In this document: in pieces, positions 30,619 through 39,988 of the stretch | Position numbering within the stretch: the first letter of the stretch is position 1 | Layout: each line of letters starts with the position of its first letter | From: Paracoccus sp. MA | GTDB taxonomy: Bacteria; Pseudomonadota; Alphaproteobacteria; Rhodobacterales; Rhodobacteraceae | Direction of reading: 5' to 3' | Assembly (NCBI RefSeq): GCF_020990385.1 | Contig: NZ_CP087597.1 | Coordinates: forward strand, 1,263,001 to 1,327,000 | DNA length: 64,000 nucleotides | Notes under the pieces: model-generated | What the model saw: the letters and a program-made list of their open reading frames with translations, nothing else | Databases searched by the model: none | What the model was told of the DNA's origin: nothing | Position numbers and translations under genes: made by a program

Positions 30619-31791
30619 CTAGAGCGCCAGCGCCACCCAGGCGCCGTTGCGCTTGCCGGAGCGCAGGCAGGCATCGACGAAGGCCACGCCCTCCAACCCC
30701 TCGCGGATGCCGGGAAACGTCACCGCCGGGTCGGGCGCCCTGCCCTCGCGACGGGCGAGGATGGCACGCGCCGCCTCGGCATAGATATTCGCGAAACCTT
30801 CCAGATAGCCCTCGGGATGGCCGGCGGGAATGCGGGTCAGGCGCGCAGCCTCAAGCCCCGTTCCGGCGCCGCCGCGCGACAGCCGATAGCGCGGCCGGCC
30901 CAGCGGCGTGACCCACAGGGCATTCGGCTCCTCCTGCGCCCATTCGATACCGGCGCGGCTGCCATAGACCCGCAGCCGCAGCGCGTTCTCGCAGCCCGAG
31001 GCGACCTGCGAACACCACAGCATCCCGCGCGCCCCACCGCGATAGCGCAAGAGCACATGGCCGTTGTCGTCGACCGCCCGGCCCGGCACGAAGCTGTGCA
31101 GATCGGCGGCCAGCGCCTCCAGTTCCAGCCCGGTCACAAAGCCGGCCAGGTTGAAGGCATGGGTGCCGATGTCGCCGATGGCCCCGCCCGCGCCGGATCG
31201 CGCCGGATCGGTGCGCCAGCCGGCCTGCTTGTTGCCCGCCTGCTCGATGGGCTCGGCCAGCCAGTCCTGCGCGTATTCGACCTGCACCAGCCGGATCTCG
31301 CCCAGCTCGCCCGCCAAGGTCATGGCGCGGGCCTGCCGCACCATCGGATAGCCGGTATAGTTGTGCGTCAGCACGAACAGCGCATCCGAGCCTTCGGCCG
31401 CCTTGGCCAGCTTGCGCGCCTCGGGCAGGGTCGCGGTCAGGGGCTTGTCGCAGATGACATGGATGCCGCGCTTCAGGAAGGCGCGGGCGACGGGGGCGTG
31501 CAGGTGGTTCGGGGTGACGATGGCCACCGCCTCGACCCCGTCCTTGCGCCGCGCCTCGCGCATCGCCATCTGCGCGAAATCGCCATAGGCGCGGCCCACG
31601 CCCAGTTCCGCCGCCGAGGCCGCGCTTTTTTCCGGCGTCGAGGAAAAGCAGCCCGCCACCAGCTCATACCGGTCGTCGATGCGGGCGGCGATGCGGTGCA
31701 CCGCGCCGATGAAGGCGCCCTGCCCGCCGCCGACCATCCCAAGGCGGATGCGGGGCGCGCGGCGGACCTGCGCGGGAACGGTCTGGGTCAT
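30619..31791 (-). CDS. Gfo/Idh/MocA oxidoreductase, second thu-operon dehydrogenase
   Basis: A 390-residue NAD(P)-dependent oxidoreductase. Rossmann start [21 protein letters not shown], then [29 protein letters not shown] with the EKP-like motif as DKP, and [19 protein letters not shown] with the catalytic GDIGxH. The C-terminal alpha/beta domain shapes the sugar site. It is the last gene of the thu-like operon, 66 bp after the first dehydrogenase gene. A paired role with its neighbour in 3-keto-disaccharide chemistry is likely from context but not provable from sequence. Confidence 0.85.
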   Translation of the reverse strand: MTQTVPAQVRRAPRIRLGMVGGGQGAFIGAVHRIAARIDDRYELVAGCFSSTPEKSAASAAELGVGRAYGDFAQMAMREARRKDGVEAVAIVTPNHLHAPVARAFLKRGIHVICDKPLTATLPEARKLAKAAEGSDALFVLTHNYTGYPMVRQARAMTLAGELGEIRLVQVEYAQDWLAEPIEQAGNKQAGWRTDPARSGAGGAIGDIGTHAFNLAGFVTGLELEALAADLHSFVPGRAVDDNGHVLLRYRGGARGMLWCSQVASGCENALRLRVYGSRAGIEWAQEEPNALWVTPLGRPRYRLSRGGAGTGLEAARLTRIPAGHPEGYLEGFANIYAEAARAILARREGRAPDPAVTFPGIREGLEGVAFVDACLRSGKRNGAWVALAL

Positions 31792-31857
31792 GCCATGCTC
31801 CTTGCAAGGTGTCCGGCGGCGGCAGGGAGGAGAGGGCCGCCGCCGGATCGGTTGCGC

Positions 31858-32907
31858 CTAGACAGCGAGGCTGAGCCCGGCCTCGACCGAGGATTCCTCG
31901 GCCCGGTCCAACAGGCGTTGCAGCGCCGCGCCGCGGGCGAAATCGGGATCGGCCGCGCCCTCGCCCCGGATCGCGGCGATGAAGCGCTGGTAGATCGTCG
32001 GCACCGGCGGGCAGTCGACCTCGTGCCAGGCGGCGGTTTCCAAGTCCGGCGACAGGCAGGCGCGCAGCCGGCTGACGCGGTTCTCGAAGCAGACCTCCAG
32101 CCCGCCCCGGTCGCCGTAGATCCGCAGCCGCAGGTCGTTCAGGTGCCCGGTGGCGAAGCGCGTCGCCGCCACCGTCCCCAGCGCACCGTTTTCCAGCACG
32201 ATCTGCATGGTGGCGCTGTCATTGGCGTCCAGCACATAGTCCCCGATCCGCCCCTCCGGCGCCTTGTCGAAGGTCTTGAGCAGGCAGGAAACCTGCGCCG
32301 CGTCCTGCCCGGCGATGAAGGTGGCGAAATCGAGGATATGGATGCCCACATCGCCCAGCACGCCCTTGGAGCCATGCGCGGTCGAAACCCGCCACAGCCA
32401 TTTCGGGTCGGTCCGCCAGTCGCCCCAGCTGGGCTGCGTCAGCCAGCTTTGCAGGTAGCTCGCCTCGAAATGCCGCACCGCGCCGATCTCGCCCGCGCGG
32501 ACCATGGCCGCGGCCTTTTGCAGCGCCGGCACGTCGCGATAGCTGAGATTGACCATGCTCACCACCCCGGCCCGCACCGCCGCATCGGCCATCGCTTCGG
32601 CATCCGCGGCATTGGTGGCCAGCGGCTTTTCGCACAGCACATGCTTGCCCGCCGCCAGAAGCGGCATGGTGGTCGGATAATGCGCAGCATCCGGCGTCAC
32701 GTTGGTCGCGGCGTCGAACGCGCCCCAGGCCAGCGCCTCGTCCAGGCTGGCAAAGCCGCGCGGAATGCCATGCTCGGCGTTGAAGGCGGCCAGCGGCTCG
32801 GGCCGCGGGTCCACGCCGCCCACCAGCTCGACGCCGGGAATGCCGGCGAAGGCGCGGGCATGGTTCGCCGCCATGCCGCCGGTGCCGATGACGAGAAGCC
32901 GGACCAT
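31858..32907 (-). CDS. thuB: Gfo/Idh/MocA oxidoreductase, ThuB-like
   Basis: A 349-residue dehydrogenase: VIGTGGMAANHARAFAGIPG (NAD fold), NVTPDAAHYPTTMPLLAAGKHVLCEKPLA, and GVLGDVGIHILDFATFIAG with the catalytic His. In Sinorhizobium thuA and thuB follow thuEFGK, and thuB encodes a dehydrogenase that helps convert imported trehalose through its 3-keto form. The start shares one base with the stop of thuA (32907), indicating coupled translation. The symbol rests on operon order and family, not on a measured substrate. Confidence 0.8.
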   Translation of the reverse strand: MVRLLVIGTGGMAANHARAFAGIPGVELVGGVDPRPEPLAAFNAEHGIPRGFASLDEALAWGAFDAATNVTPDAAHYPTTMPLLAAGKHVLCEKPLATNAADAEAMADAAVRAGVVSMVNLSYRDVPALQKAAAMVRAGEIGAVRHFEASYLQSWLTQPSWGDWRTDPKWLWRVSTAHGSKGVLGDVGIHILDFATFIAGQDAAQVSCLLKTFDKAPEGRIGDYVLDANDSATMQIVLENGALGTVAATRFATGHLNDLRLRIYGDRGGLEVCFENRVSRLRACLSPDLETAAWHEVDCPPVPTIYQRFIAAIRGEGAADPDFARGAALQRLLDRAEESSVEAGLSLAV

Positions 32908-33692
32908 CAGCGATAGCCCTCCTCGCCGGCGGCATGCAGTTTGGGACCGCGTTCCTCGATCGGCTCCAGCGCCTGCTCGACCGGGACATTGGGCGCGACG
33001 GTCGGCTCGGCCAGCCGCGCGGCCGGGTTATGCGCCCATTTCACCGCGTTCAGGATCACCCGCTGCACATTGGCGTCGTGATAGGTCGGATAGGTTTCGT
33101 GGCCGGGGCGGAAATAGAACACGTTCCCGGCCCCGCGCTTGTAGGTCAGGCCCGAGCGGAACACCTCGCCGCCCGCGAACCAGCTGACGAAGACGGTCTC
33201 CAGCGGCTCGGGCACGCCGAAGGGCTCGCCATACATCTCCTCGTGCTCCAGCTCGAACTGATCGGGCAGGCCGGCGGCAATGGGATGGTTGCGCGAGGTC
33301 AGCCAAAGTCGCTCACGCTCGCCCGCCTCGCGCCAGGTCAGGTTGCAGGGCGTGCCCATCAGCCGCTTGAAGGGTTTCGAGAAATGCGCCGAATGCAAAA
33401 AGATCATGCCCATGCCGGACCAGACCGCCTCGGCCACGCGCTCGACCACCGCGTCCTGCACCTCGCCATGGGCGCAATGGCCCCACCAGATCAGCACGTC
33501 GGTTTCGGCCAGCTTCTCGGCCGTCAGCCCATGCTCGGGGTCTTGCAGGGTCACGCTGCCGGCCGCGATGCCGGCGTCGCGGTTCAGCGCCCCGGCGATG
33601 GTGTTGTGCATGCCGTCCGGGTAGATCCCCGCGACGGTCTTGTTCTTCTGCTCGTGGACGTTCTCGCCCCAGACAGTGACTCGGATGGTCAT
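32907..33692 (-). CDS. thuA: ThuA-domain protein
   Basis: A 261-residue ThuA protein with a glutamine-amidotransferase-like fold (PF06283). Visible marks are [55 protein letters not shown], and [15 protein letters not shown] with the conserved PGHE-T-P. In rhizobia ThuA works with ThuB in trehalose, maltose and related disaccharide breakdown; recent work on the family points to 3-keto-glycoside chemistry. It lies 42 bp after thuK, with an inverted repeat in the gap. Confidence 0.87.
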   Translation of the reverse strand: MTIRVTVWGENVHEQKNKTVAGIYPDGMHNTIAGALNRDAGIAAGSVTLQDPEHGLTAEKLAETDVLIWWGHCAHGEVQDAVVERVAEAVWSGMGMIFLHSAHFSKPFKRLMGTPCNLTWREAGERERLWLTSRNHPIAAGLPDQFELEHEEMYGEPFGVPEPLETVFVSWFAGGEVFRSGLTYKRGAGNVFYFRPGHETYPTYHDANVQRVILNAVKWAHNPAARLAEPTVAPNVPVEQALEPIEERGPKLHAAGEEGYR

Positions 33693-33705
33693 TCATCGCT
33701 CCTTG

Positions 33706-33724
33706 TTGCTCCCCTGCGGGAGCG
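33706..33724 (-). terminator. Hairpin between thuK and thuA
   Basis: GCTCCC (33709-33714) and GGGAGC (33719-33724) form a 6-bp stem around CTGC between the thuK stop and the thuA start. There is no run of T on either side, so it is more likely an mRNA-processing or partial attenuation site than a strong terminator. Confidence 0.35.
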
Positions 33725-33734
33725 GGTGGTGATT

Positions 33735-34736
33735 TCAGCGGATCGGCGCGTCGTTGGCGTCGAAACGGTGCAGGTGGCCCAAGCGCGGCGCCAGGCTCAG
33801 CCGCGTGCCCAGCGGCCGGGCCAGCTTGCCGGGCTGGCGCACGACCAGGGGCTCGGCCGCGCCGATCTCGACGAAAAGATAATGGTCGGCGCCCAGATCC
33901 TCGGCATGGACGACCTCGCCCGACCAGGGGCCGGCCTCGACGATGTCGATATGCTCGGGGCGGATGCCCAGGGTGGCGCAGTCATGCGCATGCGCGAAAC
34001 CGTCGGTCAGGAAGTTCATCCTGGGACTGCCGATAAAGCCGGCGACGAAGGTGGAGTTCGGCCGCTCGTAAAGCTCGGCGGGCGTGCCGACCTGCTCCAG
34101 CCTGCCATCGCGCAGCACGGCGATGCGGTCGGCCAGCGTCATCGCCTCGACCTGGTCATGGGTGACGTAGATCATCGTCACGTCCTCCATGCCGTGATGC
34201 AGCCGGGCGATCTCCAGCCGCGTCTGCACCCGCAGCGCCGCGTCGAGGTTCGACAGCGGCTCGTCGAACAGGAACACGCGCGGGTCGCGGACGATGGCGC
34301 GGCCGATGGCGACGCGCTGGCGCTGGCCGCCGGACAGCTGCTTGGGCAGCCGGTCCAGCAGATGCTCGATCTGCAAGAGCCGCGCCGCCTCGCGCACGCG
34401 GCGGTCGATCTCGGCTTTGCCGGCCTTGGCCAGCTTCATGCCGAAGGCCATGTTGTCATAGACCTTCATATGCGGGTAAAGCGCATAGCTCTGGAACACC
34501 ATGGCGATGCCGCGATCCGAGGGCACCAGGTCGTTCACCCGCTGCCCGTCGAACAGCATGTCGCCGCTGGTGATCTCCTCCAGCCCCGAAACCAGCCGCA
34601 GCAGCGTCGACTTGCCGCAGCCGGACGGGCCGACGAAGACCATGAATTCGCCCTTGCGGATCTCCAGGTCGATGCCCTTGATGACCTGCAAGCCGCCATA
34701 GGATTTGGTGACGTTCTTCAACTCGATCTTGGCCAT
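33735..34736 (-). CDS. thuK: Sugar ABC transporter ATPase (UgpC/MsmK type)
   Basis: A 333-residue ATPase of the CUT1 sugar importer. Walker [12 protein letters not shown], signature [15 protein letters not shown], Walker [14 protein letters not shown], switch His in [12 protein letters not shown], followed by a C-terminal OB-type regulatory domain (residues about 240-333). It couples ATP hydrolysis to uptake through the two permeases encoded just upstream. Gene order E-F-G-K-A-B matches Sinorhizobium thuEFGKAB. The ATG is 3 bp after the stop of the preceding permease gene. Confidence 0.92.
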   Translation of the reverse strand: MAKIELKNVTKSYGGLQVIKGIDLEIRKGEFMVFVGPSGCGKSTLLRLVSGLEEITSGDMLFDGQRVNDLVPSDRGIAMVFQSYALYPHMKVYDNMAFGMKLAKAGKAEIDRRVREAARLLQIEHLLDRLPKQLSGGQRQRVAIGRAIVRDPRVFLFDEPLSNLDAALRVQTRLEIARLHHGMEDVTMIYVTHDQVEAMTLADRIAVLRDGRLEQVGTPAELYERPNSTFVAGFIGSPRMNFLTDGFAHAHDCATLGIRPEHIDIVEAGPWSGEVVHAEDLGADHYLFVEIGAAEPLVVRQPGKLARPLGTRLSLAPRLGHLHRFDANDAPIR

Positions 34737-34739
34737 GGT

Positions 34740-35573
34740 TCAACCTTTCACGCCGCCGGCGGTCAGGCCCGCCACGATCTTGCGCTGGAAAATGAGGACG
34801 AGGACGATCAGCGGCACCGTCACGATGACCGAGGCGGCCATGATCGGGCCCCAGGGAATTTCTTGCTCGGAGGCGCCCGAGAGCAGGCCGATGGCCACCG
34901 GCACGGTGCGCATGCTTTCGGTGCTGGTGAAGGTCAGCGCGAACAGGAACTCGTTCCAGGCGCCGATGAAGGCCAGAAGCCCGGTGGTCACCATCGCCGG
35001 CCACAAGAGCGGCAGAAAGACGCGGGTGATGATGATCCAGGGGCTGGCGCCGTCGACGATCGCCGCCTCCTCGATCTCGACCGGCAGGTCGCGCATGAAT
35101 GTCGTCAGCACCCAGACGGTGAAGGGCAGCGTGAAGATCGTATAGGACAGGATCATCGCCCAATGGGTGTTGAAGATGCCCAGAAAGCGCACCAGCTCGA
35201 ACAGCCCGGCCAGCACCGCGATCTGCGGGAACATCGACACGGCCAGGATGGTCATCAGCAGCAGCCCCCGCCCCCGGAACCGCACCCGCGCCAGGGCGTA
35301 TGAAGCGGTGACGCCCAGGAACAGCGACAACCCGACCGTCAGCGTCGCGATGATCAGCGAGTTGCCGATGGAATAAAGGAAGTTCCTCGACCCCAGCACC
35401 GCCTGATAGTTGCGCAGGTCGAACCCCGAGGGCAGGTAGTTCACCCGAAACAGCGCCGTCCCCGAGGCGAAGCTGGTCACGACGGCATAGTAGAAGGGAA
35501 AGACCGAAAAGACGACGATCACCACGACCAGCGCGTAAAAGCCGATCCGTTTCAGCAGCTTGTGACGGGTCAT
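34740..35573 (-). CDS. thuG: Carbohydrate ABC transporter permease (ThuG type)
   Basis: A 277-residue inner-membrane permease with six predicted helices. MTRHKLLKRIGFYALVVVIVVFSVFPFYY is the first segment; the EAA loop EEAAIVDGASPWIIITRVFLPLLWPA contacts the ATPase. MalG-like CUT1 family. The start at 35571-35573 overlaps the stop of the other permease (ATGA). A much longer frame going upstream is out-of-frame noise inside thuF. Confidence 0.92.
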   Translation of the reverse strand: MTRHKLLKRIGFYALVVVIVVFSVFPFYYAVVTSFASGTALFRVNYLPSGFDLRNYQAVLGSRNFLYSIGNSLIIATLTVGLSLFLGVTASYALARVRFRGRGLLLMTILAVSMFPQIAVLAGLFELVRFLGIFNTHWAMILSYTIFTLPFTVWVLTTFMRDLPVEIEEAAIVDGASPWIIITRVFLPLLWPAMVTTGLLAFIGAWNEFLFALTFTSTESMRTVPVAIGLLSGASEQEIPWGPIMAASVIVTVPLIVLVLIFQRKIVAGLTAGGVKG

Positions 35574-36532
35574 TTCGAGCCCTCCCCGCCCAGGTCCACG
35601 CGGCCGAGCCAGATATAGGCGCTGACGAAGACGGCGATGATCGCGAAGAGCAGCGTCGATTGCGCCGCGCCATAGGCGAACTTGTCGAAGTCGATCATGT
35701 TCTCGCGGCTGATGACCGACATGGTCTTGGTGGCCGAGCTGTTCGGCGTCAGCACATAGATCAGGTCGAAGATGCGCAGCGCGTCCAGCATGCGGAAGAT
35801 CACCGCCACCATCAGCGCCGGCTTGATCAGCGGCAGGGTGACGCGGAGGAACACCTTGACCGGATGGATGCCGTCGATCCGCGCCGCCTCGTAGATGTCG
35901 CGCGGCACCATCTGCAAGCCGGCCAGGATCAGCAGCGCCATGAAGGGCGTGGTCTTCCAGATATCGACGATCAGCACGGCGGTCATCGCGGTCTCGGTGC
36001 TGGCGGTCCAGGCGATCTTTTCGCCGATCAGCCCCAGCCGCAGCAGGATGTCGTTCAGGATCCCGAACTGGTCGTTCAGCATCCAGGCCCACATCTTGGC
36101 CGAGACGATGGTCGGGATCGCCCAGGGGATCAGGATGGCGGCGCGCACCAGGGCGCGGCCCTTGAACTCGGCATTCAGCACCAGCGCCACGATCAGGCCC
36201 AGAACCGTCTCGAACCCGACCGAGATCAGCGAGAAGCGGACGGTGTTCCAGACCGCGTTCCACCAGGCCGGATCGACCAGCGTGCCGCGCCAGACCACCC
36301 GCCCCGAGGACAGCGTGCGCATCGACAGGTAATTGTCGAAACCGATCCACTCGCCGCCGTAAAGGTTCGACAGCGTGGTGTTGGTGAACGAGAACCAGAT
36401 GGTGCGCGCCAGCGGCCAGGCCGCGACGCAGAGCAGCGCGAAAAGCATGGGGGCCAGGAACCAGAAGGCAGCCCTTTGCCGACGCTGCCGCAGGCTGGGA
36501 CCGCCGAGGCGGCCCGCGATGGGGTCAGTCAT
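35570..36532 (-). CDS. thuF: Carbohydrate ABC transporter permease (ThuF type)
   Basis: A 320-residue MalF-like permease with six helices; the first begins after a basic cytoplasmic N-terminus (SLRQRRQRAAFWFLAPMLFALL). The EAA loop is EAARIDGIHPVKVFLRVTLPLIKPA. It heterodimerises with the ThuG-type permease. It lies 71 bp downstream of the binding-protein gene and overlaps thuG by 4 bp. Confidence 0.92.
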   Translation of the reverse strand: MTDPIAGRLGGPSLRQRRQRAAFWFLAPMLFALLCVAAWPLARTIWFSFTNTTLSNLYGGEWIGFDNYLSMRTLSSGRVVWRGTLVDPAWWNAVWNTVRFSLISVGFETVLGLIVALVLNAEFKGRALVRAAILIPWAIPTIVSAKMWAWMLNDQFGILNDILLRLGLIGEKIAWTASTETAMTAVLIVDIWKTTPFMALLILAGLQMVPRDIYEAARIDGIHPVKVFLRVTLPLIKPALMVAVIFRMLDALRIFDLIYVLTPNSSATKTMSVISRENMIDFDKFAYGAAQSTLLFAIIAVFVSAYIWLGRVDLGGEGSK

Positions 36533-36603
36533 GGGGGAAACTCCTCATCGGCCGCAGGGGCCGGTCGGGGCCGGCGCGAACCCGCCAGCCCCCGCAACGC
36601 GCC

Positions 36604-37881
36604 TTACCAGCCCGAGCCTTGCAGATCGGTCAGATCCAGCTCCAGCAGCTCCAGGTTCTCGGCCGCCGTGCCCTTGCCCGACAGCGTGTCATGCACGGCC
36701 GACCAGAATTTCGACGAGACCTCGTTATACTTGCTCTTGACCGGCCCGGAGGGGCGCGGCACGGCATTGGCGAAGACCTCTTTCCAGCGCGGGATCAGCG
36801 GCACCGCCTCGGCGATCTCGGGGTCGTCGTAGAGCGCGACCACGGTCGGCAGGTTGCCGTCCAGCAGCGCGCGGCGCTTCTGCGCCTCGGCCGAGGCGAG
36901 ATAGAGCGCCAGATCGACCGCCGCCTCCTGCTTGGTCGAGAATTTCGACACCGCGACGTTCCAACCGCCCAGCGTCGAGGCCGAGCCGGTCTCCTCCGAG
37001 CCCGCCGGCAGCGGCGCCACGTCGAACTTGCCCTTGACCGCACTGTCCGCGCCCGCGCTCAGCGCGAAGGCATAGGGCCAGTTGCGCATGAAAACGGCGT
37101 TGCCGGTCTGCCAGACGCCGCGCGCCTCTTCTTCCTTGTGCGCCAGAACGCCGCGCGGGCTGATGGTGCCGATCCAGCTGGCCGCCAGTTCCAGCGCCGC
37201 CACCGCCTGCGGGTTGTTGATCGAGACGGTGCCGTCCGCCTCGACGATCTGGCCGCCGCCAAAGGATTTCACCCATTCCAGCGCGTTGCAGGTCAGCCCC
37301 TCATAGGCGTTGCCCTGCCAGACGAAACCCCACAGGTCGCCCTGCCCCGCGGCCCGCTCGCCGTCCTGGATCAGCCTGGCGGTTTCGGTCAGCTCGGCCC
37401 AGGTCCCGGGCACCTCCTTGCCGTATTTCTCCAGCAGGTCCGCGCGGTAGTAAAGCGCCGGGGCATCGGTATAAAGCGGCAGCGCCACCAGCTTGCCGTC
37501 CGCAGTCTGGCTTTCGATGACCGAGGGGAAATGTTCGCCGACGATGTCCTTGGCCGCCTCGGACAGATCGACGAAATATTCGGAAAGCTGCGGCGCCCAG
37601 ATCACGTCCGTCTGATACAGGTCAACGTCCCTGGTGCCCGCCGCCAGCCACAGCCGGTATTGCGCGAACTGGTCCGAGCTGGACTGCGGCATCGGCACCA
37701 GCGTCACGGTATGGCCGCTGCGTTCCTCCCAGGGCTTCACAAGCTCCTTGAAGTGCTGGGCCTGCTTGCCGACGCCGCCCGCGACATAGAACAGCTCGTC
37801 CGCCACGGCGGGCAGCGCGATGCCGCCCATCAGCGCGGCCAATACCACCGGACGCAGCGCGCCCCGGCTGAATTTCCCCAT
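36604..37881 (-). CDS. thuE: Sugar ABC transporter substrate-binding protein (ThuE type)
   Basis: A 425-residue periplasmic binding protein with signal peptide MGKFSRGALRPVVLAALMGGIALPAVA, cut before DELFYVAGG. MalE-like two-lobe fold with WAPQLSEYFVDLSE, LPLYTDAPALYYRADLLEKYG and GGWNVAVSKFS. It captures the sugar; orthologues in rhizobia bind trehalose, maltose or sucrose. ATG 37881 has GGGGAGGAA just upstream; the frame extends 12 codons further but without signal features. First gene of the operon, downstream of a promoter with two palindromes. Confidence 0.92.
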   Translation of the reverse strand: MGKFSRGALRPVVLAALMGGIALPAVADELFYVAGGVGKQAQHFKELVKPWEERSGHTVTLVPMPQSSSDQFAQYRLWLAAGTRDVDLYQTDVIWAPQLSEYFVDLSEAAKDIVGEHFPSVIESQTADGKLVALPLYTDAPALYYRADLLEKYGKEVPGTWAELTETARLIQDGERAAGQGDLWGFVWQGNAYEGLTCNALEWVKSFGGGQIVEADGTVSINNPQAVAALELAASWIGTISPRGVLAHKEEEARGVWQTGNAVFMRNWPYAFALSAGADSAVKGKFDVAPLPAGSEETGSASTLGGWNVAVSKFSTKQEAAVDLALYLASAEAQKRRALLDGNLPTVVALYDDPEIAEAVPLIPRWKEVFANAVPRPSGPVKSKYNEVSSKFWSAVHDTLSGKGTAAENLELLELDLTDLQGSGW

Positions 37882-37961
37882 GAATTCCTCCCCTTTTTCA
37901 AGGTGCCTCCCCAGCACCAGCTTGCAATCCGGGGCGCCTGTGCGCCTTTCTCAAATACGAT

Positions 37962-37975
37962 CCGAAACCTTTCGG
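37962..37975 (-). promoter_or_regulatory. Perfect palindromic operator after thuE -10
   Basis: CCGAAACCTTTCGG: CCGAAA and TTTCGG arms around CC. On the minus strand it lies 3 bp downstream of the candidate -10 (37979-37984), overlapping the expected transcription start, the classic place for a repressor. The size and base content fit a LacI-family site but no such regulator is in the window. Confidence 0.55.
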
Positions 37976-37978
37976 TAA

Positions 37979-38007
37979 CTTTTAGCGCATTGCGCTGTTT
38001 CGGTCAA
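37979..38007 (-). promoter_or_regulatory. Candidate sigma-70 promoter of thuE
   Basis: Minus strand: TTGACC (38002-38007) as -35, a 17-bp spacer, and TAAAAG (37979-37984) as -10. The spacer contains a second palindrome, AGCGCA-T-TGCGCT (37984-37996). The start codon is about 95 bp downstream. Confidence 0.5.
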
Positions 38008-38331
38008 GAATTCCGCCGGCACGCGAGCAGAAGCAGGCGGAGAACCGCGAAAGAGCGGCAAAAAACTATCGATTCCCGGGGAAATTTCGCTAAGACGGGG
38101 CAAGATCAGCGGGCCGGGAATGCACACTCTTATGTCATGCGCTAACATCGCCCTGATCGTTTCGGATGCCGGGTCGCTTTCGTGGCGCGAATCGGCCACA
38201 GCCTCGTCAAACCGGCCGCATCGGTGCGTTCCAAAACATTTCGGATATCAGAAGAAGCGATTTAGGGCAGGCCGCATGGAAGCGGCACCGCCCTGGGGAT
38301 CGCGGTGCCGGGCGGGCCGGCGCCGCGCGCG

Positions 38332-38958
38332 TCAGCTTTCCAGCAGGCGCCGCAGGCTGGCCATGGCCCGCTCGCGGTCCTCCTGATAGCCGATCAGCCC
38401 GGCATAATCGCCGTCGCGGTCGAACAGCAGCAAGGTCGAGGAATGGTCCATGCTGTAATCCCCGCCCTCTTGCGGCGATTTGCGGGCATAGATGCGGAAG
38501 GCCTTGACCGCCTTGGCGACCTCTTCCGGCGCGCCCGAGACGCCGATCACGCCCGGCACCCACGAGACATATTCGCGCAACGCCTCGACCGTATCGCGCT
38601 CGGGATCGACGGTGACGAAGAACACCCGCAGATCCTTGCCGGCCTCGCCCAGCTCCTCCTGCCAGCTCGCGACGTCGCCCAGCGTGGTCGGGCAGACGTC
38701 CGGGCAATGGGTGAAGCCGAAGAACACCGCCGAGGGCTGGCCCTGCAGCGTCGCCTGGGTGAATTCCGTGCCGTCCGTGGCGGCGAGGCGGTAATCGCCC
38801 CGACCCAGCGAGGCGGTGCCGGCATCGCTTAGCGAGCCCGTGCCCGCACGGGGCGCGACGAACTGGAACCAGCCCAGTCCGGCCAGCGCCAGCACCACCA
38901 GCGCCCAGAGCGCATAGCGCAAGGGACGCAGCCCCGAGCCCCGCTTAATGTCCGCCAT
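38332..38958 (-). CDS. SCO1/SenC family copper metallochaperone
   Basis: A 208-residue membrane-anchored thioredoxin-fold protein that delivers copper to, or reduces, the CuA centre of cytochrome c oxidase (or N2O reductase). One N-terminal helix (YALWALVVLALAGLGWFQFV) is followed by a periplasmic domain with FGFTHCPDVCPTTL (copper-binding CxxxC) and the third ligand His in MDHSSTLLLFDRDG. ATG 38958 has AAGGA eight bases upstream; two earlier in-frame ATGs (38967, 38991) are possible. It overlaps the 3' end of the YcnI-PCuAC gene by 14 bp, so they are co-translated. Confidence 0.9.
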   Translation of the reverse strand: MADIKRGSGLRPLRYALWALVVLALAGLGWFQFVAPRAGTGSLSDAGTASLGRGDYRLAATDGTEFTQATLQGQPSAVFFGFTHCPDVCPTTLGDVASWQEELGEAGKDLRVFFVTVDPERDTVEALREYVSWVPGVIGVSGAPEEVAKAVKAFRIYARKSPQEGGDYSMDHSSTLLLFDRDGDYAGLIGYQEDRERAMASLRRLLES

Positions 38959-39922
38959 GTCCACCATCCTTTCCGCCGTGCTTGCCGGCATTCATCGGCC
39001 CGACCGTCATCGGCACCTCGACCTCGCCGGCCTTCTCGAAATGCAGCGTGACATTCACGGTCTCGCCCTCGACCAGCGGCTGCTTCAGCTCCATGAACAT
39101 CAGGTGATAGCCGCCGGGCTTCAGTTCAACCGTCGCCCCGGCCGGGATCGGCAGGCCCTCGGCAAGCTGGCGCATCTTCATGACATCGCCCTCCATCGCC
39201 ATCTCGTGGATCTCGGCCCGGCCGGCGAAATCGACGCTGGCCGAGACCAGCCGGTCGTCCGCGCCGGCATTGGCGACGGTCAGGAAGCCGCCCGCCACCG
39301 GGGCACCGGGGGGCGTGGCGCGGGTGAAGGGCCCGCTCAGCGTCAGGTCGCCCAGCGTGATCGGCCCGGCCTTCGCATGGTCGCCGTGGCCGTGGCCATG
39401 GCCATGCCCGGCCTTGCCCGCCGTGACCGTCACGCCCGGGGCGGGGTTCGGGACTTCCTTGCTGCCGGTGACGTCGATCCATTCCTCCTTGCCGTCCGCG
39501 CATTCCTGCACGGTCGAGAAATACAGCACCGTGCCCGGCGTCACATCGGCGCCGACCGTGCCGCGGATGACGAATTCGTCATACCAGTCGTCCTGCAGAT
39601 CGCCGCCGGACCAGACCACCTCTCGCGTGCCCTCGGTCATCGGCGTGCCGTGATTGTCGAAGGGCCGGGCATAGGGGCCCTTGACCGTTTCCAGCGTCCA
39701 GCCGGCCTTGGGCATGGGCTTGGCATTGTAGAAGCCCTCGGGCAGCTGCACGCGCAGGGTGTTGGTCGCCTGGCCGTCGCAGCCATGGCCGATGCGGATC
39801 ACCGCGCGATAGGCGGCGCCGGCGCGGGCCTCAGACTGCTCCAGCGTGGCATGGGCAAGGGCGGGCGCGGCGGCAAGGGCCAGCGCCGAGGCGCAGAATG
39901 CGCCAAAGACAGGGTTCTTCAT
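38945..39922 (-). CDS. YcnI (DUF1775) - PCu(A)C fusion copper protein
   Basis: A 325-residue periplasmic protein joining two copper-binding domains. A signal peptide ending ALA exposes His24 (HATLEQSEA) as the mature N-terminus, as in YcnI copper-brace proteins. The DUF1775 domain (about residues 24-165) has VQLPEGFYNAKPMPKAGW and DEFVIRGTV. A His/Gly linker (HGHGHGHGDH) leads to a PCu(A)C domain (about 187-310) with HEMAMEGDVMKM and GGYHLMFMELKQPL, the H-x-M ... H-x-M copper site. A His/Gly tail follows. It probably hands Cu to the Sco protein encoded next. The two domains are usually separate genes. Confidence 0.9.
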   Translation of the reverse strand: MKNPVFGAFCASALALAAAPALAHATLEQSEARAGAAYRAVIRIGHGCDGQATNTLRVQLPEGFYNAKPMPKAGWTLETVKGPYARPFDNHGTPMTEGTREVVWSGGDLQDDWYDEFVIRGTVGADVTPGTVLYFSTVQECADGKEEWIDVTGSKEVPNPAPGVTVTAGKAGHGHGHGHGDHAKAGPITLGDLTLSGPFTRATPPGAPVAGGFLTVANAGADDRLVSASVDFAGRAEIHEMAMEGDVMKMRQLAEGLPIPAGATVELKPGGYHLMFMELKQPLVEGETVNVTLHFEKAGEVEVPMTVGPMNAGKHGGKDGGHGGH

Positions 39923-39988
39923 GATCGTTCTCGTCTGAATAAGGGCGTGAACCGCCGGCCCGTGGCTGCGCGGATCGGAAAACTCGGA

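Larger units (their letters stand above)
37882..38331. other. 450-bp spacer with the thu promoter region
   Basis: Upstream of thuE and beyond the sco gene end. No gene was found; the short open frames have no ribosome-binding sites or recognisable products. The first 130 bp hold the promoter and operator elements described separately. The remainder is moderately AT-richer than its surroundings and no structure was identified. Confidence 0.55.

Noticed and set aside
36619..38145. 508-codon frame opposite thuE
   Set aside because: Antisense to a clear binding-protein gene; His/Arg-rich noise.
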